A DNA stretch of 64,000 nucleotides from Pseudonocardia sediminis (GTDB lineage: Bacteria > Actinomycetota > Actinomycetes > Mycobacteriales > Pseudonocardiaceae). Shown piece by piece: positions 1 to 8,055 of this stretch. Within the stretch, counting starts at the first letter, position 1, and every line of letters begins with the position of its first letter. Location of the stretch: positions 4,586,001 through 4,650,000 of the forward strand of contig NZ_SHKL01000001.1 of the NCBI RefSeq assembly GCF_004217185.1. Direction: 5' to 3'. Position numbers and translations under genes: made by a program. The notes under the pieces are model-generated. The model was not told where the DNA came from and made no database searches. It worked only from the letters and a program-made list of their open reading frames with translations.

Positions 1-1
1 G

Positions 2-1174
2 CTGGGCACGCTGCTGGCGGCCCCCGAGCTGCAGGGCTACCGGGTCACCGGGCTGTCCGGGACGTCCGGGGGCGCGATCAACGCGCTCCTGGCCTGGACG
101 GCCCTGCGCGACGGCGACCGGGCCTCGGCGAAGGACCGTCTCGATGCGTTCTGGGCCGACAACGCCGCGAGCGGGCCGCTCCAGGCCCTGCTCAACGCGA
201 CCGTCGTCGGGGCGTCGATCCTGCAGAACCTCGACGCGCTGCCAGGCGTCAGCCCGTACCTGGTCCCGGAGATCGCGGCCGCGCAGTTCCGGTCGCTGCT
301 CGAGCGCCACGTCGACTTCGACGCCATCACCGCCGACCCGGACCGCCTCGACCCGTTGCTGGCGCTCGGGGCCGTCGACGTGCTGTCGGGCGACTTCCGC
401 GCGTTCTCCAGCTACCGCGAGCGGATCACCGTCGACAGCGTCGCCGCCTCGGCCGCGATCCCGAACCTGTTCCGCGCCGTCGAGACCGCGGGCGGCACGT
501 TCTGGGACGGCCTGTTCTCGCAGAACCCGCCGGTCCGCGACCTGCTGGCCGCGCTGCCGGACGAGCTGTGGGTCGTCCAGATCACGCCGTCGGCGATCGA
601 CCGGCTCCCGCGCACGCTGACCGAGATCGTCGACCGGCGCGGCGAGCTGTCCGGGAACCTCTCGCTCTACCAGGAGCTGGCGTTCGTCGAGACGCTCAAC
701 CGCCTGATCGACGACGGCCGGCTGCAGCCCGGCGGAGAGATCGGCCGCACGGTGATCCGGGTGATCGAGCTCCCGCGCGAGATCCTGCCGCGGGCCCTCG
801 GCGCGGCGTCGAAGGCCGACCGCAGCCCGGCGTTCCTGCAGCGCCTGATCGACTCCGGCCGGGAGCAGGCGGAGAAGTTCCTCGGCGCCCTGGCCTTCGA
901 GCGCGCCTGGGCCGACGGCGACGCCGACGCGGTGCGCGGACTCAGCACGCCCGGGGCCTCGCTGGTCACCGACGACCCGTTCTCCGGGTCCGGACAGGTC
1001 GGGGTGCACGCGGTCCTGGGACGCGACGTGCGGCCGGACCTGGCACACCGGCAGGTCTCCGGCGACAGCGTGACCTGGGCCGTCCACGCGCCCGGCGTCG
1101 ACGCGCCGTGCGAGGCACGGGCCACGTTCGACGGGCGGAAGGTCAGCGAGCTCCGCCTGGGACGGGCGGGCTAG
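2..1174 (+). CDS. Patatin-like phospholipase, 5' end outside window
   Basis: This is the C-terminal part of a patatin-family lipid acyl hydrolase; the start lies left of the window. The nucleophile elbow GTSGG (GxSxG, serine codon at 65-67) and the second member of the Ser-Asp dyad in the DG of WDGLFSQNPP (Asp codon at 506-508) are both visible. After the patatin fold the last ~95 residues look like a SnoaL/NTF2-like domain, an uncommon fusion (inference from pattern only). The stop overlaps, tail to tail, the stop of the small gene on the other strand. Substrate is unknown; patatin relatives cleave phospholipid or neutral-lipid esters. Confidence 0.85.
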   Translation: MGTLLAAPELQGYRVTGLSGTSGGAINALLAWTALRDGDRASAKDRLDAFWADNAASGPLQALLNATVVGASILQNLDALPGVSPYLVPEIAAAQFRSLLERHVDFDAITADPDRLDPLLALGAVDVLSGDFRAFSSYRERITVDSVAASAAIPNLFRAVETAGGTFWDGLFSQNPPVRDLLAALPDELWVVQITPSAIDRLPRTLTEIVDRRGELSGNLSLYQELAFVETLNRLIDDGRLQPGGEIGRTVIRVIELPREILPRALGAASKADRSPAFLQRLIDSGREQAEKFLGALAFERAWADGDADAVRGLSTPGASLVTDDPFSGSGQVGVHAVLGRDVRPDLAHRQVSGDSVTWAVHAPGVDAPCEARATFDGRKVSELRLGRAG

Positions 1175-1278
1175 CGCCGGGCGGGCTTGCGCTTCCCGCG
1201 GTTCCAGCCGCCGAGGATGCTCAGGGCCTCGACGACCGACTCGGCGGCTTTCGCGACGGCGCGACCGAAGTTCTTCAC
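1171..1278 (-). CDS. Small cationic amphipathic peptide, 35 aa
   Basis: A GTG start at 1278 is preceded by a perfect AGGAGG Shine-Dalgarno with a 6-nt spacer, which is why this very short frame is called. The product is basic: a segment with Ala/Val and Lys spaced like an amphipathic helix (KNFGRAVAKAAESVVEAL), then a Gly-Trp turn and a Lys/Arg-rich tail ending KRKPARR. No signal peptide or known domain is seen. It could be a membrane-active peptide, a small regulator or a nucleic-acid-binding peptide. Its stop overlaps the convergent lipase stop. Confidence 0.5.
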   Translation of the reverse strand: MKNFGRAVAKAAESVVEALSILGGWNRGKRKPARR

Positions 1279-1587
1279 GGGATTCCTCCTGTGTCGTGCT
1301 GCTGGGGGCCGTTCCACGTTCTCAGACGCCCGCCGCGCGCGTGCACGGGGTTGCTGCGCCGTTGAGGTGACGAATCGGGCAAGTTGCCGGATGGTGTCCG
1401 GGAGGCGTCCACCTGTTCGGAGCAATCGGCGGTGATCGGCCTAGCGATCGAAGGGCTGATCGGAGCAGTGATGAGGTCGATCACGCGATCGGACACGTCC
1501 GTTGGGATGTACTCGGGCGCGCCCTCGGGCATGGGCCGGTCGGGAGGGCGATGCTTCCGGGGGTAAGCCGACGAGGGTGGGGATGTC
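1279..1587. other. Intergenic region, about 310 bp
   Basis: Divergent upstream region of the small peptide gene (left) and the membrane protein gene (right). It has unusually many GATCG tetramer/pentamer repeats between about 1436 and 1495, but no clean long inverted repeat. No convincing gene was found. A minus-strand open frame beginning near 1533 has some codon bias but no ribosome site. Confidence 0.4.
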
Positions 1588-2172
1588 GTGTCGACGAACG
1601 TGTTGATCTGGGTCGTGGTCGCGGCCGTGGTGCTGGTGGCGATCGGGATAGGACTGATCATCGCCGGGCGGGTCCGGGGACGGCGCCGGAGCGCGGCGCT
1701 GCGCCGTCACTTCGGACCGGAGTACGACCACGTGATCGAGCAGTCGGGAGGGCGCTCGGAGGGCGAGTCCGTGCTGCAGCGGCGGCTGAACCACCGCCGG
1801 GAGATCAACGTTCGCGACCTCGACGCCGACGAGCGCGAGCGGTTCTCCTCAGCGTGGGACCAGGCGCAGAACTCCTTCGTCGAGACCCCGCGCAGCGGGC
1901 TGCGCGACGCCGACCTGCTCGTGATGCAGGTGATGCGTGACCGCGGGTACCCGGTGGAGCACTTCACCGAGCGCGAGGAGATGGTCTCGGTCGACCACCC
2001 GGACCTGGTCGGGCACTACCGCGCGGCGCACCGCACGGCCGTCGCCGACACCCAGGACCACGCGGACACCGAGCAGCTCCGCAAGGCCATGGTGGACTAC
2101 CGCTACCTGTTCGACGAGCTGATCGGCGCCGGGCACCCGGAGCGGACGCAGCGGGGCATGCAGGCACCGTGA
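1588..2172 (+). CDS. Membrane-anchored hypothetical protein
   Basis: 194 aa. One N-terminal transmembrane segment (about residues 5-27, rich in V/I/A/G) is followed by a basic RGRRR stop-transfer patch and a soluble, charged, mostly helical cytosolic domain, so it is probably anchored N-out. The GTG start at 1588 is chosen because it gives the intact membrane helix. The stop shares GTGA with the start of the Ser/Thr kinase gene, so the two are translationally coupled and the protein may be a partner or substrate of that kinase (inference). No named domain was recognised. Confidence 0.8.
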   Translation: MSTNVLIWVVVAAVVLVAIGIGLIIAGRVRGRRRSAALRRHFGPEYDHVIEQSGGRSEGESVLQRRLNHRREINVRDLDADERERFSSAWDQAQNSFVETPRSGLRDADLLVMQVMRDRGYPVEHFTEREEMVSVDHPDLVGHYRAAHRTAVADTQDHADTEQLRKAMVDYRYLFDELIGAGHPERTQRGMQAP

Positions 2173-3461
2173 GCGACGGCAGGCCCCGCGAGGAGACGAC
2201 CGAGGTGGTCACCGGCCCGACCGTGCTGTCCGGACGCTACGAGCTCGTCCGGCTCCTCGGCGAGGGCGGCATGTCCCAGGTCCACCTCGCGCACGACCGC
2301 GAGCTGGGCCGCGACGTCGCGGTGAAGATCCTCCCGACCGGCGGCGACCGTGACGCGGAGGACCTCGAGCGGCTGCGCGACGAGGCCCGCGCCGCGGCGT
2401 CGATCAGCCATCCCGGTGTGGTCACGGTGCACGACATCGGCACCACGCGCGACGGCCTGTTCGTGGTCATGGCCTACGTGGACGGCGAGTCGCTGGCCGA
2501 CCGCCTCAAACGCTCCGGGACGCTCGACCCGGCCGACGCCGTCGTCGTCGGGCAGGCGGTGTGCGACGCGCTGGAGGCCGCGCACCGCGCCGGCGTCGTG
2601 CACCGCGACGTCACCCCGGGCAACATCATGCTCGGCCGCGACGGTTCGGTGACCGTCACCGACTTCGGGATCGCGCGGATGGGCCCGGGCGCGGGGCGCA
2701 CCCGCACCGGCTACATCGTCGGGACACCGTCCTATCTGGCCCCCGAGCAGGGCCACGGCGGCGACCTGGACGGGCGCGCCGATCTCTACGCGCTGGGCTG
2801 CTGCCTGTTCACCGCCCTGATCGGCCGCCCGCCGTTCGAGGACGACGACTCGTTCGCCGTAGTGCTCGCCCACATGCGTTCCGACCCGCCGCGGCCACGG
2901 CGGCTGCGCGCCGACATCCCGGAGGCGCTGGAGGCCGTCATCCTGCGGGTGCTGTCCAAGGACCCGAACCGCCGCTATCCCGACGCCGCGGCGATGGCCG
3001 TCGCGCTCGGGGAGTCGATCGGGGCCCGCGACGCGACGCCGCGCGGGCACACGCTCGAGCTGCCGAACCCGGGCGAGACGGGATCGTCGGACCCGCCGTG
3101 GGTCAAGCCGCTCCCCCGCTCCGCCGGCGGGGACCCCGCGCCGGGCCCGGACTCCGAGCCCGTGACGCGCCGGACGACGGCCGCCGGGTCGGACTCCGGC
3201 GCCCGGGACGCCGCGGCACCCCGGCGTTCGGTCACGCCCCGGCACGGCATGTCGCCGGCCCCGTCGCAAGACGCTCCCGCGACGGCGTCGGGAGGCCGGC
3301 CGCCGGACGAGCACACGACGGCGCTGGACAGCACGCTGGCCGACGTCGAGAGCGAGCAGGGGCGGTCGGGCGAGAGGCGTCGCGGGATCGGGTTCACGCT
3401 GATCGGCATCGCGCTGGTGCTCGTGGTCCTGGCCGTGCTCGCGGTCCTGTTCCTCGGCTGA
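2169..3461 (+). CDS. Membrane-anchored Ser/Thr protein kinase (PknB-like)
   Basis: 430 aa. The N-terminal Hanks-type kinase domain (about residues 21-285) shows the Gly-rich loop GEGGMSQV, the ATP lysine in VAVK (K53), the catalytic loop HRDVTPGN (H145-N152), DFG (D165) and the APE-type SYLAPEQ. A low-complexity Pro/Asp/Arg linker follows, then a single C-terminal transmembrane helix (about 408-429) with no extracellular sensor domain such as PASTA. Oddity: the lysine usual in HRDxKPxN is threonine here, which could alter activity. GTG start at 2169 overlaps the preceding stop. Confidence 0.92.
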   Translation: MSDGRPREETTEVVTGPTVLSGRYELVRLLGEGGMSQVHLAHDRELGRDVAVKILPTGGDRDAEDLERLRDEARAAASISHPGVVTVHDIGTTRDGLFVVMAYVDGESLADRLKRSGTLDPADAVVVGQAVCDALEAAHRAGVVHRDVTPGNIMLGRDGSVTVTDFGIARMGPGAGRTRTGYIVGTPSYLAPEQGHGGDLDGRADLYALGCCLFTALIGRPPFEDDDSFAVVLAHMRSDPPRPRRLRADIPEALEAVILRVLSKDPNRRYPDAAAMAVALGESIGARDATPRGHTLELPNPGETGSSDPPWVKPLPRSAGGDPAPGPDSEPVTRRTTAAGSDSGARDAAAPRRSVTPRHGMSPAPSQDAPATASGGRPPDEHTTALDSTLADVESEQGRSGERRRGIGFTLIGIALVLVVLAVLAVLFLG

Positions 3462-3483
3462 CCCCGGGCCGTCGTGCCGCCGG

Positions 3484-4716
3484 TCAGCCCGGGAGCAGCA
3501 CGTCCAGCGACAGCAGGCCGCTGATCACCGGGCCGATCAGCCGGGACGCGCCCCTGCGCGGGAGCGCGGCGATGCGCGGGGCGAGCGCGGGCAGGTCGCG
3601 GTGGTGGCCGCGGGCGACCAGGTCGACGATGTTCAGCGCGGCGATCGGGTGGGTGTCGAGCGCGCTGTGGCCCATGCCCGGGATCGCGACGACGCAGGAG
3701 TCCGGGATCAGTGAGGCGACCCGCTCGGCGATCGGCGACGGGGTCCGCAGGTCCCGGTCCCCGGACACGACGGCGGTCGGCCACCGGAACCGGGTGATCT
3801 CGGAGGGCAGGTGGAACGGCTCCCCCGCGTACGCCGGGGCGTGTCGCGCGGCCTCGGTGAACGCGGACTGCGGGTCGAGAGGGAGCCCGTCCGGCGGGAG
3901 CCCGTAGCCGAGGGCACCGAACGCGATCCCGCTGACCAGATCGGGCTCGTAGACGTACGGCGTACCCGGGCCGACCTCCTCGACCCCGAGCCCCGCGATC
4001 AGCCGCCACGAGCGCAGGCCCTGCCCCCGCGACAGCGCCGAGAGCAGGCGTTCCAGCACCTCGGGGCCGCCGAACTCGTAGACCACCGGCACGACGCGCC
4101 CGGTCTCGGCGACGGTCACGGTGCCCTCGGCGACCAGGCCGCGCAGCAGCTCGGCGCACCGCGCGGTGGCCGGATCGTCGCCGTCCCACAGCAGCCGGCG
4201 GGCGTGTGCGCGGACCATCGGGAGGTCGTCGGCGACGGACAGGATCGGCGAGTCCAGGACCATCCCCGCGACCCGGTCCGGGTGCCGGACGCCGAACGCC
4301 TGCGCCAGGTAGGTGCCGTAGGAGGAACCGAGGACGACCGCCTTCGCGATCCCGGCGTCGTCGAGGACGGCGGCGAGGTCGTCGGCCGTGGCCTCGACGG
4401 TGACCTGCTCGACCGCGAGATCGGTCCCGGTGTCGTCACGGCGGGAGAGCCCGACCCCGCGGTGCTCCATCATCACGACGTCCAGCCCGCGCGCGGCGGC
4501 CCGGCGGCGGACACCGCGGTAGGGCAGCACCGAGGCGATCCCCGGACCGCCCGGGACCAGCACTATCGGCGGGGCCGCGCCGCCCGTGGGGCCGGTGCGC
4601 ACGTAGTGCACCGGTACCCGACCCTGCCCCGCCGGCCGGAGGACGGCGCCGCCGCCGTAGGAACGGCTGACGGCGGCGGACCATCCCGTCGACGAGCAGG
4701 CGTCGAGCGTCGTCAC
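3484..4716 (-). CDS. Alpha/beta hydrolase, proline-iminopeptidase-like
   Basis: 410 aa. It has the alpha/beta-hydrolase fold with an oxyanion-loop motif VPGGPG, the strand motif MEHRGVGLS typical of prolyl aminopeptidase/TAP-like enzymes, nucleophile elbow GSSYG (Ser132), an acid region GDRDLRTP and a catalytic His in GMGHSALD. No signal peptide, so it is probably cytosolic. The GTG start at 4716 is preferred over an upstream ATG because GGAGGAGG sits 4-5 nt ahead of it. It hydrolyses an amide or ester; the true substrate cannot be told from sequence. Confidence 0.85.
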   Translation of the reverse strand: MTTLDACSSTGWSAAVSRSYGGGAVLRPAGQGRVPVHYVRTGPTGGAAPPIVLVPGGPGIASVLPYRGVRRRAAARGLDVVMMEHRGVGLSRRDDTGTDLAVEQVTVEATADDLAAVLDDAGIAKAVVLGSSYGTYLAQAFGVRHPDRVAGMVLDSPILSVADDLPMVRAHARRLLWDGDDPATARCAELLRGLVAEGTVTVAETGRVVPVVYEFGGPEVLERLLSALSRGQGLRSWRLIAGLGVEEVGPGTPYVYEPDLVSGIAFGALGYGLPPDGLPLDPQSAFTEAARHAPAYAGEPFHLPSEITRFRWPTAVVSGDRDLRTPSPIAERVASLIPDSCVVAIPGMGHSALDTHPIAALNIVDLVARGHHRDLPALAPRIAALPRRGASRLIGPVISGLLSLDVLLPG

Positions 4717-4945
4717 GGGTCCTCCTCCCGGAGCGGGTGTGATCAGTGGACGTCCGGACGGCGTAGCCCGTTCCACCGGATCCCTGTGATCGTGCGCTCA
4801 GCGGCCGCCACCTGCCGCGCGAGAGCCCCGTTCGTCCCGTTCCCGCCGTTCGCAGCCTCCGGCGCACTACCGACACACTCCTGGCCCGACCGAGCGGGAC
4901 CCTCATGGCGTCAGGCGCTACGACCGTCACGCTCGTGGCGAACGG

Positions 4946-6220
4946 TCATGCGGTGGCGGGTGCCGGGGCCGGGGCCGGGGCCGGGATGCGGCGCAGGACC
5001 AGGGCCAGCGCCAGGGCTCCGACCAGAAGCACCGAGACGTAGCCGACCAGGCCGAACCAGCCGAGGTGGTCGAAGGCGATCCCGCCCGCCGCGCCACCCG
5101 CGCTGCTGCCGGCGTAGTAGGCGAACAGGTAGAGCGACGACGCCTGCGCCGGGACGCCACCCTGCAACATCGACGACCGGCGGCCGACCCAGCTGCTGGC
5201 CACCGAGTGCGCACCGAAGAACCCGACCGTGACCAGCAGCAACCCGGCCAGGATCGCGACCAGCGAGTCCGGTTGCGTCAGCCAGATCCCGGCGAGTGCG
5301 AGCGTCGCGGAGATCCACAGCACCGGGCGGCGGCCGAACCGGTCGCCGAGGCGTCCGGCGCCGGTGGAGGCCCAGCCGCCGGCCAGGTAGCCGAGGAAGA
5401 TCAGCCCGGTCAACGCGGCGGGCAGCGAGAACGGCGGCGCGAGCAGGCGGAAGCCGAGGTAGTTGTAGACCGTCACGAACGCGCCCATGATCAGGAACGC
5501 GATCCCGAACAGGCACAGCAGGCCGGGGTCGCGCAGGTGCAGGCGCAGTGGGCCGCCCAGGTCGCGCAGCCGGGTCGGCGACGGGTCCGGTGCCGTCGCG
5601 GCCGGGAGCAGCCAGCGGAACGCCACCGCCGCGACCACCGAGACCACACCGACCGCGGCCAGGCCCGCGCGCCAGCCGCCGACGTCGGCGACGACGGTCG
5701 CGACGAGCCGCCCGGAGAGCCCGCCGAGCGTGTTGCCGGCGATCATCAGGCCGACCGCACCGCCGAGGTGACGCGGCGCGACCTCCTTCGTCAGGTGCGC
5801 CATCGACAGGGCCGGCAGCGCCGCGAGGGTGATCCCCTGCAGCGCCCGGATCGCGACCAGCACCCCGAACGTCGGGGCGAGCGGGGCGATCAGCGCCAGT
5901 ACCGCGGAGATGCCGAGCGCCCACGTCATCACCCGCGCCCGCCCCCAGGACTCGAGCAGCGCGGAGAGCGGCAGCACCGCGAGCGCGAGCGTCCCGGTCG
6001 TCGCCGAGAGCACGAGGCTGGCCACCGAGGAGGAGACGCCGAACTGCTGCGACAGCGTCGGCAGGAGCCCCTGCACGCTGTAGACCAGCACGAACGTCGC
6101 CAGTCCCGAGCACCACAGCGCCGCGCCGAGACGGCGGAAGCCCGGCGTCCCGCGCTCGTGCGGGGCGCCGGACGCCGCAGGGGCGGCAGGGGTGGCGGCG
6201 GGGCGCTCGGTCGTTGTCAT
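4946..6220 (-). CDS. MFS transporter
   Basis: 424 aa with about 12 hydrophobic segments and the loop 2-3/loop 8-9 type MFS signatures (ESWGRARV; GRLGDRFGRRPV). It is a major facilitator superfamily permease of the drug/sugar-efflux type (YnfM/AraJ-like), pumping an unknown small molecule across the inner membrane. The C-terminus ends in an Ala-Pro repeat. The ATG at 6220 is chosen because the 8-residue upstream extension runs into the promoter region. It is divergent from the LysR gene, the classic arrangement for a regulator controlling an adjacent exporter. Confidence 0.9.
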   Translation of the reverse strand: MTTTERPAATPAAPAASGAPHERGTPGFRRLGAALWCSGLATFVLVYSVQGLLPTLSQQFGVSSSVASLVLSATTGTLALAVLPLSALLESWGRARVMTWALGISAVLALIAPLAPTFGVLVAIRALQGITLAALPALSMAHLTKEVAPRHLGGAVGLMIAGNTLGGLSGRLVATVVADVGGWRAGLAAVGVVSVVAAVAFRWLLPAATAPDPSPTRLRDLGGPLRLHLRDPGLLCLFGIAFLIMGAFVTVYNYLGFRLLAPPFSLPAALTGLIFLGYLAGGWASTGAGRLGDRFGRRPVLWISATLALAGIWLTQPDSLVAILAGLLLVTVGFFGAHSVASSWVGRRSSMLQGGVPAQASSLYLFAYYAGSSAGGAAGGIAFDHLGWFGLVGYVSVLLVGALALALVLRRIPAPAPAPAPATA

Positions 6221-6288
6221 TGCACAAGACCGTACGACGCCCATCGCTCATGCGTCCAATGCATGTTCGATCCGTTTACGATGCAGTC
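6221..6288. promoter_or_regulatory. LysR-type divergent operator region
   Basis: The 68 bp between the divergent MFS and LysR starts contain TGCAT (6260-6264) and ATGCA (6281-6285) as an inverted repeat, with a further ATGCAT at 6289 over the LysR start. Paired imperfect dyads in a short divergent spacer are what LysR-type regulators bind. The assignment is inference. Confidence 0.4.
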
Positions 6289-7197
6289 ATGCATGACGTG
6301 CTCGCGCCGCGGATGACCCAGTTCGTCGCCGTCGCGCGGACCGAGCACATGACCCGGGCCGCGGAACGGATCGGCGTCCCGCAGCCCACGCTGAGCCGGG
6401 CGATGGCGCGCCTGGAGGCCGACCTCGGCGTCGCGCTGTTCACCCGCACCGGACGGACGCTGCGCCTCACCCCGGCCGGGCGCACCCTGCTGCGCCGCGC
6501 CGAGGCCGCGCTGGCCGAGCTCTCCGCCGCGGCCGACGAGCTGGCCGGCGACGCCGACCGGACGCACGGCCGGGCCACGCTCGGCTTCCTGTCGACGCTG
6601 GGGACCGAGGCCGTGCCGCGGCTGCTGCGCGGGTTCCGCGACGCCCATCCCGGCATCCGGATCGGGTTGCTGCAGGGCCGGCACGAGATGCTGCTCGACC
6701 GGGTCCGCGAGGGCGGGGCCGACCTCGTCCTCACCTCACCGCTGCCGGACGAGCCGGGCCTGACCGCGGTCGCGCTGGCCGAGGAGGAGCTGCGCCTGGC
6801 CGTCCCGTCCGGTCACCGCCTCGACCGGCGGGCGGGCACGCCGGACGTCGACCTGGCCGAGGCCGCCGACGAGCCGTTCATCGGCTTCGCCCCCGGCTAC
6901 GGGCTGCGCGGGACCGTCGACGCGTGGTGCCGCCAGGCCGGGTTCGGTCCGCGCATCGCGTTCGAGGGCGGCGACGCGGCCACCCTGCGCGGGCTGGTCG
7001 GCGCGGGCCTGGGCGTCGCGCTGCTGCCACTGGCCCCGGACGTCCCCGGGGTGGTGCAGCTCCCGGTCCGGACGCCGCGGACGGTCCGCACGCTGGGCAT
7101 GGTGCACCCGCGCGACGACCGCCCGACCCCGCCGGTGCGCGAGCTGCGCGCGTTCGTCACCGCCCACGCCCCGCACCTGCTCGCCCCGCACCGGTAG
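6289..7197 (+). CDS. LysR family transcriptional regulator
   Basis: 302 aa. N-terminal winged helix-turn-helix (about residues 10-66, with TRAAERIGVPQPTLSRAM and LEADLGVALFTRTGR), a linker helix, and a C-terminal periplasmic-binding-like effector domain. The effector is unknown. The ATG at 6289 is chosen because longer starts would run through the neighbour's promoter and start codon. Likely target is the divergent MFS transporter, plus its own gene. Confidence 0.93.
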   Translation: MHDVLAPRMTQFVAVARTEHMTRAAERIGVPQPTLSRAMARLEADLGVALFTRTGRTLRLTPAGRTLLRRAEAALAELSAAADELAGDADRTHGRATLGFLSTLGTEAVPRLLRGFRDAHPGIRIGLLQGRHEMLLDRVREGGADLVLTSPLPDEPGLTAVALAEEELRLAVPSGHRLDRRAGTPDVDLAEAADEPFIGFAPGYGLRGTVDAWCRQAGFGPRIAFEGGDAATLRGLVGAGLGVALLPLAPDVPGVVQLPVRTPRTVRTLGMVHPRDDRPTPPVRELRAFVTAHAPHLLAPHR

Positions 7198-7217
7198 GTC
7201 CGGATACGGTCGGGCGC

Positions 7218-7970
7218 ATGTCTCCGGTGATCGACGACGAGAAGCGCGAGGTTCCGGTCCTGACCGAGGTCCGGCGGGTGGTCTCGCTGGTCCCCTCACT
7301 GACCGAGGCGGTCGCCGCGACGGCGCCGGGGCTCCTCGTCGGCGCGACCGACTGGTGCACCCACCCCGGCGACCTGCACGTCACCCGGATCCGCGGCACC
7401 AAGAACCCGGACGTCGACGCGATCGTCGCGCTGGAGCCGGACATCGTCCTGGCGAACCAGGAGGAGAACCGCCTCCCCGACCTCGACGCCCTGCGCGACG
7501 CCGGCCAGGCCGTCTACGTCACCGACATCCGCGACGTCGACGGCTCGTTCGGCTCCCTGGCCCGGATGCTCGCCGCCTGCCGCCTCGACGAGCCGGAGTG
7601 GCTGCGCGAGGCCCGCGACCTCTGGGCCGCCGTCACGCCCGCCCAGCCGCGCCGGCGCGCCGTGGTCCCGATCTGGCGCAAGCCCTGGATGGCGGTCGGC
7701 TCGGACACGTTCACCGGCGCGGTCCTCGACCGTCTCGGCATCGACAACGTGCTCGGCGACAGCCCGGAGCGCTACCCGAGGTTCGACCCGTCGGACCTGC
7801 CCGAGCACGACCTGGTGGTCCTGCCCGACGAGCCCTACCTGTTCACCGCCGACGACGGCCCGGAGGTCTTCGACGCCCCGTCGGCGCTGGTCAGCGGACG
7901 TCTCCTGACCTGGTACGGGCCGAGCCTCGTCGAGGCCGCACGCACCCTCCCGGACGCACTCCGAGTCTGA
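7218..7970 (+). CDS. TroA-fold helical-backbone binding protein, no signal peptide
   Basis: 250 aa. It resembles the BtuF/FhuD/TroA superfamily of substrate-binding proteins: RRVVSLVPSLTEAV near the start, IVALEPDIVLANQ in the middle, WYGPSL near the end. Family members usually bind cobalamin, haem or siderophores for ABC import. This one lacks a signal peptide or lipobox and has no permease or ATPase nearby, so it is probably cytosolic with a different role. It starts 20 bp after the LysR gene. Confidence 0.75.
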   Translation: MSPVIDDEKREVPVLTEVRRVVSLVPSLTEAVAATAPGLLVGATDWCTHPGDLHVTRIRGTKNPDVDAIVALEPDIVLANQEENRLPDLDALRDAGQAVYVTDIRDVDGSFGSLARMLAACRLDEPEWLREARDLWAAVTPAQPRRRAVVPIWRKPWMAVGSDTFTGAVLDRLGIDNVLGDSPERYPRFDPSDLPEHDLVVLPDEPYLFTADDGPEVFDAPSALVSGRLLTWYGPSLVEAARTLPDALRV

Positions 7971-8055
7971 GCCCGGTCATCCCCGGGAACTCGTGAACGA
8001 CGACGCGTGGCGTCACGCTCGTACGGTGGCGGCAACCGCACCCGAGGAGGACACC

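Noticed and set aside
1275-1661. Minus-strand ORF with readable MPEGAPEYIPTDVSDRVIDL start
   Set aside because: No ribosome site, and it runs into the leader of the well-supported 35-aa gene and repeats of GATCG; not convincing.
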